Part shown: positions 7,804 through 17,346 of the stretch, one piece after another | Numbering within the stretch: position 1 is the first letter of the stretch | Layout of the letters: each line of letters starts with the position of its first letter | From: Bacillus sp. M6-12 | GTDB taxonomy: Bacteria > Bacillota > Bacilli > Bacillales > DSM-1321 | Length of the DNA: 64,000 bases | Direction of reading: 5' to 3' | NCBI RefSeq assembly: GCF_002860285.1 | Contig: NZ_PGVF01000006.1 | Span: 62,001-126,000, forward strand | Made by a program: the position numbers and the translations under genes | Notes under the pieces: model-generated | Databases searched by the model: none | Seen by the model: only the letters and a program-made list of their open reading frames with translations | What the model was told of the DNA's origin: nothing

Positions 7804-9678
7804 ATGATCAAATCGCTAATATCTGAATATGGATTGCCGTGGGTTATTAACCGCTCACTATACTCAGCAAAGCTGAAGATGATGAGAGCAATACCCAGCA
7901 GCGAAAAATTGTTTGAAAAAAATACTGATGTTAAAAGAGTAGATATTCTAAATTTAAATGTACAGTTAATTGAGGATTTTTTATATAAATTACCTGATGA
8001 AAAGAAAAAAACAATACTATTAAAGGCTGATGATGCAATAGATGGGAAGATAATGGGTTTCTCATCAATTCAGTTAGACTATGGAAATCCAATAAAATGG
8101 CATTATAACCCTATTACAAAAGAAGGAACAGATAGCAAATTAAAATGGTACAAGATTTCTGATTTTGATCCTAAACGAGGAGATATCAAGGCTATTTGGG
8201 AAGTGTCAAGGTTTACCCACTTTTTCTACCTTATAAGAGCTTATATGCTTACTAAGGATAGAAAGTATTATAATGCTTTTTCCAATCAGTTAAATGGATG
8301 GTTACAAGAGAATCAATATCCTTATGGTGCTAATTATAAATGCGGACAAGAAGCAACTTTAAGAATGATTAATTCATTGATGGCTTATTCAGCATTTAAC
8401 TCATATGGTTTGACAACTTCCCAGGATGAAGAGAACGTTCGAAATTTAATAGACGGTAGCTATAAAAAAGTTTTGTCAAATTTCTTCTATGCTCATAAGT
8501 GTATTAAAAATAACCATACCCTTTCCGAGATAACAGGGCTTATTATTGGCGCTTGGGCTAGCGGAAATGAGAGAAGATTAAGGAAAGCATATAATTTGCT
8601 GGATAAAGAAATTGAGAAACAGTTCTTTCCTGATGGTGGATATATCCAATACTCATTTAATTATCAGAGGTTTGCACTTCAATTAATGGAATTTGTAATA
8701 AAAATAAGTAATAGAACAAATTTCCAAATATCAGATAAAAGTAAAGAATTAATAAAGAATAGTGCCCTACTTATATATCAAATGCAAGATGAAACGGGAG
8801 ATGTGCCTAATTATGGTTCAAATGATGGTGCATTGATATTCCCTGTTACTTCTTGCGAATATCGAGATTTTAGGCCAGTAGTAAATACGGTTTTCTACCT
8901 TATTGATTGTAAAAGAATTTATGAACCGGGTCAATATGATGAGGAGCTAATTTGGTTTGGGAATGAAAGAGTAAGTAATATACCAGTTTCTAAGATTCAA
9001 AAATGCAATTCTTCATTTAATAGCTCAGGTTATTATTCGTTAAGACATGATTCAGGGTTTATGATGACTGTTTTACAAGATTTTAAAACTCGTCCATTTC
9101 AAATGGATCAGCTTCATATCGATCTATGGCATAAAGGTATAAATGTTTTTTGTGATAGTGGCACATACTCCTATGCAGCTGATATCGGTAAAAAGTTGGC
9201 ATTAACTTCAGCTCATAACACCGTAATGGTTGATAAGAAAGAGCAAATGAAAAAACGTGAACCATTTTTGGTATATGATTGGACTAGACGTAAAAATGTC
9301 AATCTAGAGGATGATAGTTTTACAGGGACAATGCTTTCCCAAAATGGATATGAACACACAAGGAATATACAAAAAACAGAGTCAGGATATTTAATCACTG
9401 ATAAAGTTATTGGAGATGGTGAATACTGTGTTTTCTATTTTCATACACCATGTGAAGTAAGAAAAGGTGATACAGGCTTTACATTATACAATGATGGAAA
9501 AATCATTGGTAATGTGAAAACAAAAGGGGAAATAGAAGTGAAAAAAGCTATTAGAAGCTTGTATTACTTAAAGAAAGAGGAAATTAACCTCGTTTTTATT
9601 AGAGTTAGAATGAAAGAGAAGAAATGTAATATTAATTTTGATATAGAACTAAAAAGAAAGGTAGGATTGTATGATTAA
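7804..9678 (+). CDS. Heparinase II/III-like protein (alginate lyase-type), no signal peptide
   Basis: A 624-residue protein with an N-terminal helical toroid region (WEVSRFTHFFYLIRAY, NYKCGQEATLRMIN, KNNHTLSEITGL) and a C-terminal beta-sheet domain with the hallmark MDQLHIDLWHKG, DSGTYSY and SAHNTVMVD motifs of heparinase II/III. Such enzymes cleave uronate-containing polysaccharides by beta-elimination. I see no signal peptide or membrane segment, and it sits among assembly genes next to a ManNAcA-type dehydrogenase. Its role could be proof-reading or trimming of polymer, or epimerase-like chemistry. It ends inside the next gene (8-base overlap), which argues for tight co-translation. Confidence 0.85.
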   Translation: MIKSLISEYGLPWVINRSLYSAKLKMMRAIPSSEKLFEKNTDVKRVDILNLNVQLIEDFLYKLPDEKKKTILLKADDAIDGKIMGFSSIQLDYGNPIKWHYNPITKEGTDSKLKWYKISDFDPKRGDIKAIWEVSRFTHFFYLIRAYMLTKDRKYYNAFSNQLNGWLQENQYPYGANYKCGQEATLRMINSLMAYSAFNSYGLTTSQDEENVRNLIDGSYKKVLSNFFYAHKCIKNNHTLSEITGLIIGAWASGNERRLRKAYNLLDKEIEKQFFPDGGYIQYSFNYQRFALQLMEFVIKISNRTNFQISDKSKELIKNSALLIYQMQDETGDVPNYGSNDGALIFPVTSCEYRDFRPVVNTVFYLIDCKRIYEPGQYDEELIWFGNERVSNIPVSKIQKCNSSFNSSGYYSLRHDSGFMMTVLQDFKTRPFQMDQLHIDLWHKGINVFCDSGTYSYAADIGKKLALTSAHNTVMVDKKEQMKKREPFLVYDWTRRKNVNLEDDSFTGTMLSQNGYEHTRNIQKTESGYLITDKVIGDGEYCVFYFHTPCEVRKGDTGFTLYNDGKIIGNVKTKGEIEVKKAIRSLYYLKKEEINLVFIRVRMKEKKCNINFDIELKRKVGLYD

Positions 9679-10891
9679 TATAGTTGGATTGGGATACATT
9701 GGTTTACCCACTGCTCTCATGTTTGCAAAAAGTGGACTTAAAGTAGTAGGTACCGACTACAATGCTGATCTTGTTAACTCATTAACAGAAGGTAGACTTA
9801 CTTTTGAAGAGAAAGGATTAGAGGAACTATTCCAAGAAGCACTTTCTAATGGTATTGAATTTTCAACAGAATATCAGAAAACACATACTTATATTCTTGC
9901 AGTTCCAACTCCTTATATAAAAGAGAGTAAAAAGCTGGATCCAAAGTATGTCATTTCTGCATTAAATAGTGTGCTCGATGTCTGTGAAAGAGGAGCAGTA
10001 ATATTAATTGAATCAACAATCTCACCTGGGACAACTGATAGATATATACGCCCTGAAATAGAAAGTAGAGGGTTTGTCATTGGGGAAGATGTACATTTAC
10101 TACATGCTCCTGAAAGAATTATTCCTGGAAATATGATTTATGAGCTTGAGAATAACTCAAGAACAATTGGTGCAGATGATATAGAAGTTGGAGAAAAGGT
10201 TAAAGGGTTATATTCAAATTTCTGTAAAGAAGAGATAGTTGTAACAGATATAAGGTCTGCAGAGATGTCAAAGGTTGTTGAAAATACTTACAGAGACATC
10301 AATATTGCTTTCGCTAATGAGTTAGCGAAAATTTGCCGTACAGATAATATGGATGTTTACGAGATTATTAGAATTGCAAATAAACATCCGCGAGTTAATA
10401 TATTACAACCAGGACCAGGTGTTGGTGGGCATTGTATCTCGGTAGATCCATGGTTCCTGGTTGGGGACTACCCAGATCTAACTAATCTTATTCTAACTGC
10501 ACGCAAAATAAATGACTCTATGCCGAGGCACGTATTGGGCCGAATTAGAGATATTATGAGAGAGCAGGGTATTAAAGATATATCAAAAGTGGGTTTATAT
10601 GGATTAGCATATAAGGAAAACGTTGACGATATAAGAGAAAGCCCTACACTTCAGTTATTAGAACGAATGGACGAACACTTAGCCTTTGGTGTTAAAGTCT
10701 ATGATCCACTTATAAAGGAAAGAGTCGTTGATCATCAATTTATGGATTTTGGAGATTTTCTAAATGAGATTGAGATTCTAGTTTTAATGGTTGGTCATGA
10801 TCATATTAAGCAAAATATGAATCTTATTAAGGATAAATTTATACTAGATACCAAAAATATATGTGAATACGACATGGTTTATAAACTGTAG
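9671..10891 (+). CDS. UDP-N-acetyl-mannosamine dehydrogenase (WecC-like)
   Basis: A 406-residue member of the UDP-glucose/GDP-mannose dehydrogenase family. The NAD domain starts NIVGLGYIGLPTALMFAKSG, the middle domain has the catalytic-type ESTISPGTTDR and NTYRDINIAFANELA, and the active-site cysteine is in GPGVGGHCISVDPWF (about residue 255). The DPWF ending is typical of ManNAc dehydrogenases, which oxidise C6 twice to UDP-ManNAcA. Its start overlaps the heparinase-like gene by eight bases. The only epimerase in this cluster that could supply UDP-ManNAc (18.7-19.8 kb) is broken, so the substrate must come from elsewhere. A second paralogue lies at 52603. Confidence 0.85.
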   Translation: MINIVGLGYIGLPTALMFAKSGLKVVGTDYNADLVNSLTEGRLTFEEKGLEELFQEALSNGIEFSTEYQKTHTYILAVPTPYIKESKKLDPKYVISALNSVLDVCERGAVILIESTISPGTTDRYIRPEIESRGFVIGEDVHLLHAPERIIPGNMIYELENNSRTIGADDIEVGEKVKGLYSNFCKEEIVVTDIRSAEMSKVVENTYRDINIAFANELAKICRTDNMDVYEIIRIANKHPRVNILQPGPGVGGHCISVDPWFLVGDYPDLTNLILTARKINDSMPRHVLGRIRDIMREQGIKDISKVGLYGLAYKENVDDIRESPTLQLLERMDEHLAFGVKVYDPLIKERVVDHQFMDFGDFLNEIEILVLMVGHDHIKQNMNLIKDKFILDTKNICEYDMVYKL

Positions 10892-10984
10892 GCCAGTTAA
10901 TGGTCTTTTATTTTTAAAAAATCACTTGGTAATCTTCACCTCAAACCATATTGGAATTTAGAGTTAAGATAAGGAGAGAATAAA

Positions 10985-12331
10985 ATGTCACCATTAGGAA
11001 CAGAGTGTTCAGTTAATCAATTAGAGAAAAATCTCTTAAATAAACTTGAAACAAAACAAGCGATTATTGGTGTTGTTGGTCTAGGATATGTAGGCCTACC
11101 ACTTGCCGTTGAAAAAGCCAAGGCTGGTTATAACGTTATTGGGTTTGATGTACAACAAAAGAGGGTGGATATGGTAAATGAAGGAATAAACTATATTGGA
11201 GATGTTGTAGATGAGGATCTTACGGCAATAACTCAAAGTAAAGTGCTTAAAGCAACCACTGACTATTCATTAATTAAAAATGTTGATGCTGTAGCGATTT
11301 GTGTCCCAACACCACTTGATATATATCAGCAGCCTGATACATCATATGTAGAAAGTTCTGCTAGAGAAATTTCTAAGTATTTACACAAAGGTATGCTTGT
11401 TGTTTTAGAAAGTACAACATATCCAGGAACAACTGAAGAAATATTAAAACCTATTTTAGAAGAAACTGGTTTAGAGTGTGGGGAAGATTTCTTTATTGCT
11501 TATTCTCCTGAGCGTGTTGATCCAGGGAATAAGACATTCAATACTAAAAATACTCCAAAAGTTGTTGGTGGAATAACACCTTCATGTACAGCAGCAGCAG
11601 CTGCGATGTATCGTAATGTACTAGAAGGGGAGGTACATGAAGTATCTAGTCCTGCCGTGGCTGAGATGGAGAAGATATTAGAAAATACTTTTAGGAATAT
11701 TAACATCGCTTTAGCGAATGAAATGGCTATATTGTGTAACAAAATGGGAATTGATGTATGGGAAGTTATTGATGCAGCTGCAACAAAACCTTATGGTTTT
11801 ATGCCGTTTTATCCAGGTCCTGGATTAGGTGGGCATTGTATACCTATTGATCCTTTCTATTTGACATGGAAAGCACGTGAGTATAACTATCATACACGCT
11901 TAATAGAAACTGCCGGGGAAATTAATAATAGTATGCCCGATTTTGTAGTAAATCGTTGTATGCAAATTTTAAATAAAGAAGGCAAAGCTTTAAACGGTTC
12001 AAAAATATTAATATTAGGTATCGCCTATAAAAAAGACATTGATGACTATCGTGAATCCCCTGTATTACCAATTTTACAGCAATTGGATGAAGCGGGAGCA
12101 GACTGGATTGTAGTAGATCCTTATGTAAGAGAGTTTAAGTTTAATGGTGAAATTAGAGACACTCTATTAGAACTAAGCGAAGAATTAATTGAAGAGACGG
12201 ATATGGTGTTAATTACCACAGACCATAGCTGTATGAATTATGAGCTTGTTGCAAAAAAATCAAAAGTAATCTTTGATACAAGAAATGTATTAAAGTCAAC
12301 TAAACCACTTGGAAAGTACTACAAATTATAG
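10985..12331 (+). CDS. wbpA: UDP-N-acetylglucosamine 6-dehydrogenase (WbpA-like)
   Basis: A 448-residue nucleotide-sugar dehydrogenase. It has GVVGLGYVGLPLAVEKAKAG, VPTPLDIYQQPDTSYV, ESTTYPGTTEE, AYSPERVDPGN and the catalytic GPGLGGHCIPIDPFYLTWKA with cysteine near residue 285. The PIDPFYLTWKAREY form is characteristic of WbpA/UDP-GlcNAc dehydrogenases, which make UDP-GlcNAcA. It is the first step of the route completed by the WbpB, WbpE and WbpD homologues at 20.0-22.8 kb. It starts behind AAGGAGAG, 94 bases after the WecC-like gene. Confidence 0.86.
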   Translation: MSPLGTECSVNQLEKNLLNKLETKQAIIGVVGLGYVGLPLAVEKAKAGYNVIGFDVQQKRVDMVNEGINYIGDVVDEDLTAITQSKVLKATTDYSLIKNVDAVAICVPTPLDIYQQPDTSYVESSAREISKYLHKGMLVVLESTTYPGTTEEILKPILEETGLECGEDFFIAYSPERVDPGNKTFNTKNTPKVVGGITPSCTAAAAAMYRNVLEGEVHEVSSPAVAEMEKILENTFRNINIALANEMAILCNKMGIDVWEVIDAAATKPYGFMPFYPGPGLGGHCIPIDPFYLTWKAREYNYHTRLIETAGEINNSMPDFVVNRCMQILNKEGKALNGSKILILGIAYKKDIDDYRESPVLPILQQLDEAGADWIVVDPYVREFKFNGEIRDTLLELSEELIEETDMVLITTDHSCMNYELVAKKSKVIFDTRNVLKSTKPLGKYYKL

Positions 12332-12404
12332 AAATAAATAATAAAATTAAATGCAAGGGATATTCTAAATATCTGTTCTATATTTCCATAGGGTGGTTAA
12401 ATAA

Positions 12405-13688
12405 GTGTTTAAAAAAATTGTAAATCGATTTAAAGTAGGGTCTTTTGGAAAAAACGTCCTTATATTAATGACAGGTACAACAGTTGCACAAGCTATTCCT
12501 TTAGCAATTTCTCCTATATTAACTAGGATTTATTCCCCAGAGGAATTTGGTTTTTTTGCACTGTATATGGCCATTGTTTCTATTTTGGCGATTATTGCTA
12601 CAGCAAGATATGAGCTAGCTATAGTAATACCCAAAAGTGACAAGGAGGCATTTAATGTTACTTTTCTATCTTTATTTATATCAGTAGTTTTTAGTTTGTT
12701 ATTATTATTAATAATTATTATTTTTAATAATAGGTTGGTTGAACTACTTGGGGTACCTGATATAGGTAACTTGTTATTTTTAATTCCTATAACAATATTT
12801 TTAACAGCAATTATTAGAACATTAAACTATTGGTCGCATAGAAGGAAGTTTTTTCAAAGAACCGCAATTACAAGAGTCACCCAAGCAGCAACAACAGCTG
12901 GCTCAAATGTTATTTTGGGGATTTTAGGTTTAACAAAGACAGGGCTTATAGTAGGTGGCTTGATAGGTTATTCTATGGCATTTTTTATTATTAGTATTCA
13001 GGTGTGGATCAATGATAAAAAATTTATAAATGATGTCTCTGTTAATGATATGAAAGAACAGGCAATTAGGTTTAATGATTTTCCAAAGTATTCTATACCA
13101 TCAGGGGCACTAAGTGCCTCTACAGTCCAAACGCCGATAATTATTGTTACATCTTTATTTGGGTCATCAATTGTAGGCTTTTTTTCATTAGCTAATAAAA
13201 CTATTAGATTGCCGATGTTGATTATTGCAAATGCATTTGGAGATGTTTTTAGACAAAAAGCTGGTCAAGAATACTCGGAAAATGGAAATTGTCTCAAATT
13301 ATATAAAAAGACTCTTAGAAATTTAGTGTTAATATCGGTTATACCTTTTGGAGTTTTTTTTATTGTTGCACCAGGCCTTTTTGCTTTCGTTTTTGGCCAA
13401 GAGTGGAGGGTAGCCGGAGACTATGCTCAAATTTTGATAGTAATACTTTTTGTTCAATTTATTTCAAGCCCATTAAGTAATATGTTTATAATTGCTGAGA
13501 AACAAAAGTTGGAGTTAATATGGCAAACTTTTAGGTTAATATTAACTACCTCGTCAATTTTTCTCGGTTATTTTTTATTTAAAGATTTTTTATACAGCTT
13601 GTATCTTTATACTGCTGCCAATATACTTATGGATTCTATAAACCTTTTAATCTCTTATAACTTGTCTAAGGGAAATGAGAAGGGTTAA
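12405..13688 (+). CDS. Wzx-type oligosaccharide flippase
   Basis: A 427-residue, very hydrophobic protein of the MATE-like/MVF polysaccharide exporter superfamily. It has about 12 predicted membrane segments, GTTVAQAIPLAISPILTRIYSP near the N-terminus and EEFGFFALYMAI after it, the standard opening of Wzx proteins. It should move the lipid-linked repeat unit across the membrane for polymerisation. The start is GTG behind AGGGTGG. The gene is markedly more AT-rich than the eps genes upstream and opens an AT-rich block that runs to about 19.8 kb, which suggests acquisition as a serotype cassette. Confidence 0.85.
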   Translation: MFKKIVNRFKVGSFGKNVLILMTGTTVAQAIPLAISPILTRIYSPEEFGFFALYMAIVSILAIIATARYELAIVIPKSDKEAFNVTFLSLFISVVFSLLLLLIIIIFNNRLVELLGVPDIGNLLFLIPITIFLTAIIRTLNYWSHRRKFFQRTAITRVTQAATTAGSNVILGILGLTKTGLIVGGLIGYSMAFFIISIQVWINDKKFINDVSVNDMKEQAIRFNDFPKYSIPSGALSASTVQTPIIIVTSLFGSSIVGFFSLANKTIRLPMLIIANAFGDVFRQKAGQEYSENGNCLKLYKKTLRNLVLISVIPFGVFFIVAPGLFAFVFGQEWRVAGDYAQILIVILFVQFISSPLSNMFIIAEKQKLELIWQTFRLILTTSSIFLGYFLFKDFLYSLYLYTAANILMDSINLLISYNLSKGNEKG

Positions 13689-13749
13689 GTCATAAATTGT
13701 TTTCATTCGTTCATTAATTAGTTTTACAAAAAGATAAAGGAGTATTTTA

Positions 13750-14937
13750 ATGAGAATTTTATACATCTCTACTATAAACCCATTTAGCTCATCTGGTGGC
13801 AAGGTACATTTTTTGGAGTTAGGAAATAGCTTTGTAAAAAATGGTCATGAAGTAGTTTCAATAATGCCCTGTTTTATAAATAATAAACCTTCTGAATTGG
13901 GCGATGAAGTTAATTTTGATGTTGACTTTATAAAGCTTAAACAAGACTATAATCATCCTACTTCTAGGAAATTAGGTTTATTGTTATATAATTATCTAAT
14001 GGTAGTTAACTTTAGTAAACTTATCAAAAAATATAAACCTGATTTTATTTATTCAAGAAGTATGTTAATCGATGTGCTTTTAGGTAAAATGGCAAATAAG
14101 TTGAATATACCCTATTTAGTTGAAGTTAATGGAGATGTTGAAGAAGATAGAAAATCCTCTGGAAAATCAGTGATTGGAACGTTTATTATGAAATACTTTA
14201 CAAAAAAGGGATTAATTCAAGCAAAACATATAATATCAGTAAGTGAAAAGCTTAGTGATTTAATTTCTAATAAGTACAATTTACAAAAGAGTAAAATTAG
14301 TACTATTAATAATGGAGTTAATACTTCCAAATATTATCCTATGAAAATAGAAAATATCAAATATAAATTGAAAGTAGATGGAAAATTTGTTGTAGGCTTT
14401 GCCGGTATTTTATCTAAGTGGCAGGGGATAGATGTACTACCTAAAGCTGTGAAAAAGATACCTACCTCTTATCTTAATGAGATGGTTTTTGTAATTGTAG
14501 GTGATGGTCCTATGAAAGGAAAAATAGAAAAAGAAATAAAAGAATTAAATTTGCAAAGTAAATTTATACTAACCGGGATGGTAAACGAACAAGAGTACAT
14601 CGAATATATAAATCAATTCGATATATGTTTATTAACCTATCCCAAGGGCAGAAATGAGAACCTAGGATTATCACCGATCAAATTATACTCTTACATGGCT
14701 TGTCGAAAGCCTTTAATTGGTTCTGATGTAACTGGTGTCAAGGATGTAATAGAAACTGGGAATTGTGGCTATGTATATAATTCAGATAATATCGAAGATT
14801 TGGCTCAGAAAATAACTTTAGCTTATAATAATCGGGATAAATTGGATAATCAAGCTATTAATTCATTAGAGCACGTGAGGAAAAACTTTTCATGGGATAG
14901 GAATGCTGAAAAAGTAATAGACATAGTTAATAAATAA
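13750..14937 (+). CDS. GT4 glycosyltransferase
   Basis: A 395-residue GT-B transferase starting at ATG behind AAGGAG. It opens MRILYISTINPFSSSGGKVHF, the nucleotide-sugar transferase N-domain. Later are VVGFAGILSKWQGIDVLP, the start of the C-terminal GT4 domain, and NLGLSPIKLYSYMACRKP, the donor-binding region where the usual EAMA form is replaced by KLYSYMA. No membrane helix is evident. It probably adds an internal sugar of the repeat unit; the specificity is unknown. Confidence 0.85.
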   Translation: MRILYISTINPFSSSGGKVHFLELGNSFVKNGHEVVSIMPCFINNKPSELGDEVNFDVDFIKLKQDYNHPTSRKLGLLLYNYLMVVNFSKLIKKYKPDFIYSRSMLIDVLLGKMANKLNIPYLVEVNGDVEEDRKSSGKSVIGTFIMKYFTKKGLIQAKHIISVSEKLSDLISNKYNLQKSKISTINNGVNTSKYYPMKIENIKYKLKVDGKFVVGFAGILSKWQGIDVLPKAVKKIPTSYLNEMVFVIVGDGPMKGKIEKEIKELNLQSKFILTGMVNEQEYIEYINQFDICLLTYPKGRNENLGLSPIKLYSYMACRKPLIGSDVTGVKDVIETGNCGYVYNSDNIEDLAQKITLAYNNRDKLDNQAINSLEHVRKNFSWDRNAEKVIDIVNK

Positions 14938-14956
14938 ATTAAAAGGAAAGATTACA

Positions 14957-16210
14957 TTGGAGCTTTTATTATTATCTATAATTGCAATAATACTCATAAT
15001 ATTTACAATTATAAACAATAGATTTGGGGTCTTTTTAATATTATTTATATTATGTTCATTACTAATGGGAACCGCTACATTGGTAAGTGATTATGCTATT
15101 TTTAATATTTATATTGATATTCTCATTGTACTGATCTTTTTTAGTATTATTTTATTAATAAATAATAGAAAAGTTTTTTACTTTCATAAAAATGATCTAT
15201 TACGTTTTTCTTTATGGATACCATTTATCATATTGTTATTTGTCAGGAGTAATTTTTTTACCAATTATGAAGTAGCTAAGCCTATAATTTTTTCACTACT
15301 TATAATCTTCTTTTTCTTTATTTTTCCAAATGTAATAAGGGTGGTTACTTGGGAAAGATTTAATAAATTATTTATTAAATTATTAATTTCATTTGGATTT
15401 ATACAATTTATACTCTTTGTAACTAATCCACAAGTATCTATTGTCGAGATATGGCTTAACCCTCAATTTGCAAGATTTGAGTATGCAGAGTATTTAAATC
15501 CAATTTGGCTTGCTAGAACTTTTAGTATAGCAGCTATTGCTTCTTTAATATTCTTGAATGGAAAAGTAAAAGTCAGTTTTTATATTTTCTTTGTACTAGC
15601 AACGGTCCTAACCGCATCTAGGGGTCCTTTATTAGTATTAATGATAATATCCTTAATATATTATATTGTAAATTATAAGAATAAAATAAATTATATCAAG
15701 TTCTCAATCTCTTTAATACTTAGTGTTTTTGTTATCACATTTCTTTATTTAACTAATATTGTAGGAGAGTATTTCACAAATATATTTTTACGGTCACATT
15801 CTAGTTTATTTGAAGCCTTTTTTAATACTAATAAAGTAGGTGGAAGGGGCAACTTACTTTTAGAATCTATTAATCTAATTAAATCAAACTTAATATTTGG
15901 TATAGGTACAGGAAGATTTAAAGAATATACTACAATACTATATCCTCATAATCTAATGTTAGAGATATTTGTAGAATTAGGTTTGATTGGGTTTATATTA
16001 TTTATTCTTGCCATAAGCTTAAGGAATTGGCGTATAAATAAATCACCATATATATATTTGGTGATATTATCTTCGGGCAATGCTTTATTAAGTGGTGATA
16101 TAAATGGTAATAAGGAATTCTTTTTATTTCTATCGCTAATGTTGTTGCATAATAACATTATTATTTCAAGATATAAACAAAAAAGAATCAATGGAGTTGT
16201 TATAAATTGA
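14957..16210 (+). CDS. Wzy-type polysaccharide polymerase / O-antigen ligase-like
   Basis: A 417-residue integral membrane protein with roughly 11-12 hydrophobic segments, starting at TTG behind AAAGGAAAG. The family-diagnostic loop lies in the C-terminal third: GGRGNLLLESINLIKSNLI, FGIGTGRF and YPHNLMLEIFVELGLIG, the Wzy_C/O-antigen ligase signature. It should polymerise flipped repeat units on the outer face of the membrane. It overlaps the next gene by four bases (TTGA). Wzy proteins diverge strongly, so the call rests on topology, the loop motif and the neighbouring Wzx. Confidence 0.8.
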   Translation: MELLLLSIIAIILIIFTIINNRFGVFLILFILCSLLMGTATLVSDYAIFNIYIDILIVLIFFSIILLINNRKVFYFHKNDLLRFSLWIPFIILLFVRSNFFTNYEVAKPIIFSLLIIFFFFIFPNVIRVVTWERFNKLFIKLLISFGFIQFILFVTNPQVSIVEIWLNPQFARFEYAEYLNPIWLARTFSIAAIASLIFLNGKVKVSFYIFFVLATVLTASRGPLLVLMIISLIYYIVNYKNKINYIKFSISLILSVFVITFLYLTNIVGEYFTNIFLRSHSSLFEAFFNTNKVGGRGNLLLESINLIKSNLIFGIGTGRFKEYTTILYPHNLMLEIFVELGLIGFILFILAISLRNWRINKSPYIYLVILSSGNALLSGDINGNKEFFLFLSLMLLHNNIIISRYKQKRINGVVIN

Positions 16211-17331
16211 ATAAAAAGCCAAAGGTTTTAATCGTAGGTCCGGGCCGTCCTGTTTTAGGTGGAATAACATCTTTTATTGAAGATCTTATGGTTTCGGAGT
16301 TAATGGATACATATGAATTAAGACACTTTAATACTTTATTAGTTAAAAAAAGAAAACAGGGCCAATACTCTAATATATCATTTAGAGAACTATATACAGG
16401 AATAAAAGTTATTAAGGAGTTAATTGTTCATGTAAAAGATTTTAAGCCCGACATCATACATGTAAACACAAGCTCATATTGGGGATTCTATGAAAAAAGT
16501 ATTTATATTATTTTACTGAAATATCTACTGCGAAAAAAAGTATTTTTGCATATTCATGGTGGGAGCTTCGACAAATTCTATACCCGCTCTAAAGCAAAAT
16601 GGTTTATTAAAAGTATTATTAATTTATCGAATAGGGCAGGAATTGTATCACAAGAATTTAAAGAAAAATTAAAAAATAGTACGTTGACTGTTGTACCAAA
16701 TGGAATACACCTAAATAGAAAGTATTCAAAAAGGGAGAAATTATACGCTAAAGATATATGGGGTTTCATGAACCAAAAAACGGTATTTTTAAGTTTGTCA
16801 GTACTAGAGAAAAGAAAAGGGATTTATGAATTGATTGAGGTGTTTGAATTATTAAATAAAACATACGATAATTTTTCCTTCGTAATAGCGGGTAATGGCC
16901 CTGAATATGCAAACCTTCTCCGGACTATTAAAGAGCGAAAGTTGGAGAAAGTTATACATTTAGTAGGATCGGTTGATGGGAAAAAAAAGGAAAGCTTATT
17001 TAAAGCTAGTGACGTATTTTTGATGAACTCAAAAGCTGAGAGTTTTGGAATTACTATTTTAGAGGCTATGAATTACTGTTTACCAATAATATCAACTCCA
17101 GTAGGTGTTGCTCCACATGTCATAAGGGATAAAATTAATTCTTTCTTGGTCCAAAGTGGAAATCAATCGGAGTTGTTTATACGGTTAGAAGAAATATTAA
17201 ATTCAAAATACAATCTTGATGAGATGGGTTCAATAAACTATGAATTATTAAAAGAAAATTATTCTTGGGATAATGTTGCAAGAATTTTAGATAGGGAGTA
17301 TAAATCTATTTTAGAAGTTGAAAAATCATAG
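16207..17331 (+). CDS. GT4 glycosyltransferase
   Basis: A 374-residue GT-B transferase with a TTG start inside the stop of the polymerase gene. The N-domain opens KVLIVGPGRPVLGGITSFIE, with a GG-turn acceptor-side loop, and later has FLHIHGGSFDKFY. The C-domain has FLSLSVLEKRKGIYELIEVF, FVIAGNGPEY and SKAESFGITILEAMNYCLP, the E-x7-E donor-binding motif. It probably acts on the cytosolic lipid-linked unit. The translational overlap ties it to the Wzy-like gene. Confidence 0.86.
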   Translation: MNKKPKVLIVGPGRPVLGGITSFIEDLMVSELMDTYELRHFNTLLVKKRKQGQYSNISFRELYTGIKVIKELIVHVKDFKPDIIHVNTSSYWGFYEKSIYIILLKYLLRKKVFLHIHGGSFDKFYTRSKAKWFIKSIINLSNRAGIVSQEFKEKLKNSTLTVVPNGIHLNRKYSKREKLYAKDIWGFMNQKTVFLSLSVLEKRKGIYELIEVFELLNKTYDNFSFVIAGNGPEYANLLRTIKERKLEKVIHLVGSVDGKKKESLFKASDVFLMNSKAESFGITILEAMNYCLPIISTPVGVAPHVIRDKINSFLVQSGNQSELFIRLEEILNSKYNLDEMGSINYELLKENYSWDNVARILDREYKSILEVEKS

Positions 17332-17346
17332 GAGAGAGGGAATGAT

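Noticed and set aside
10892-10914. GGCCA/TGGTC hairpin with T-rich tail after the wecC-like gene
   Set aside because: A five-base-pair stem with a G-U pair is too weak to call as a terminator.
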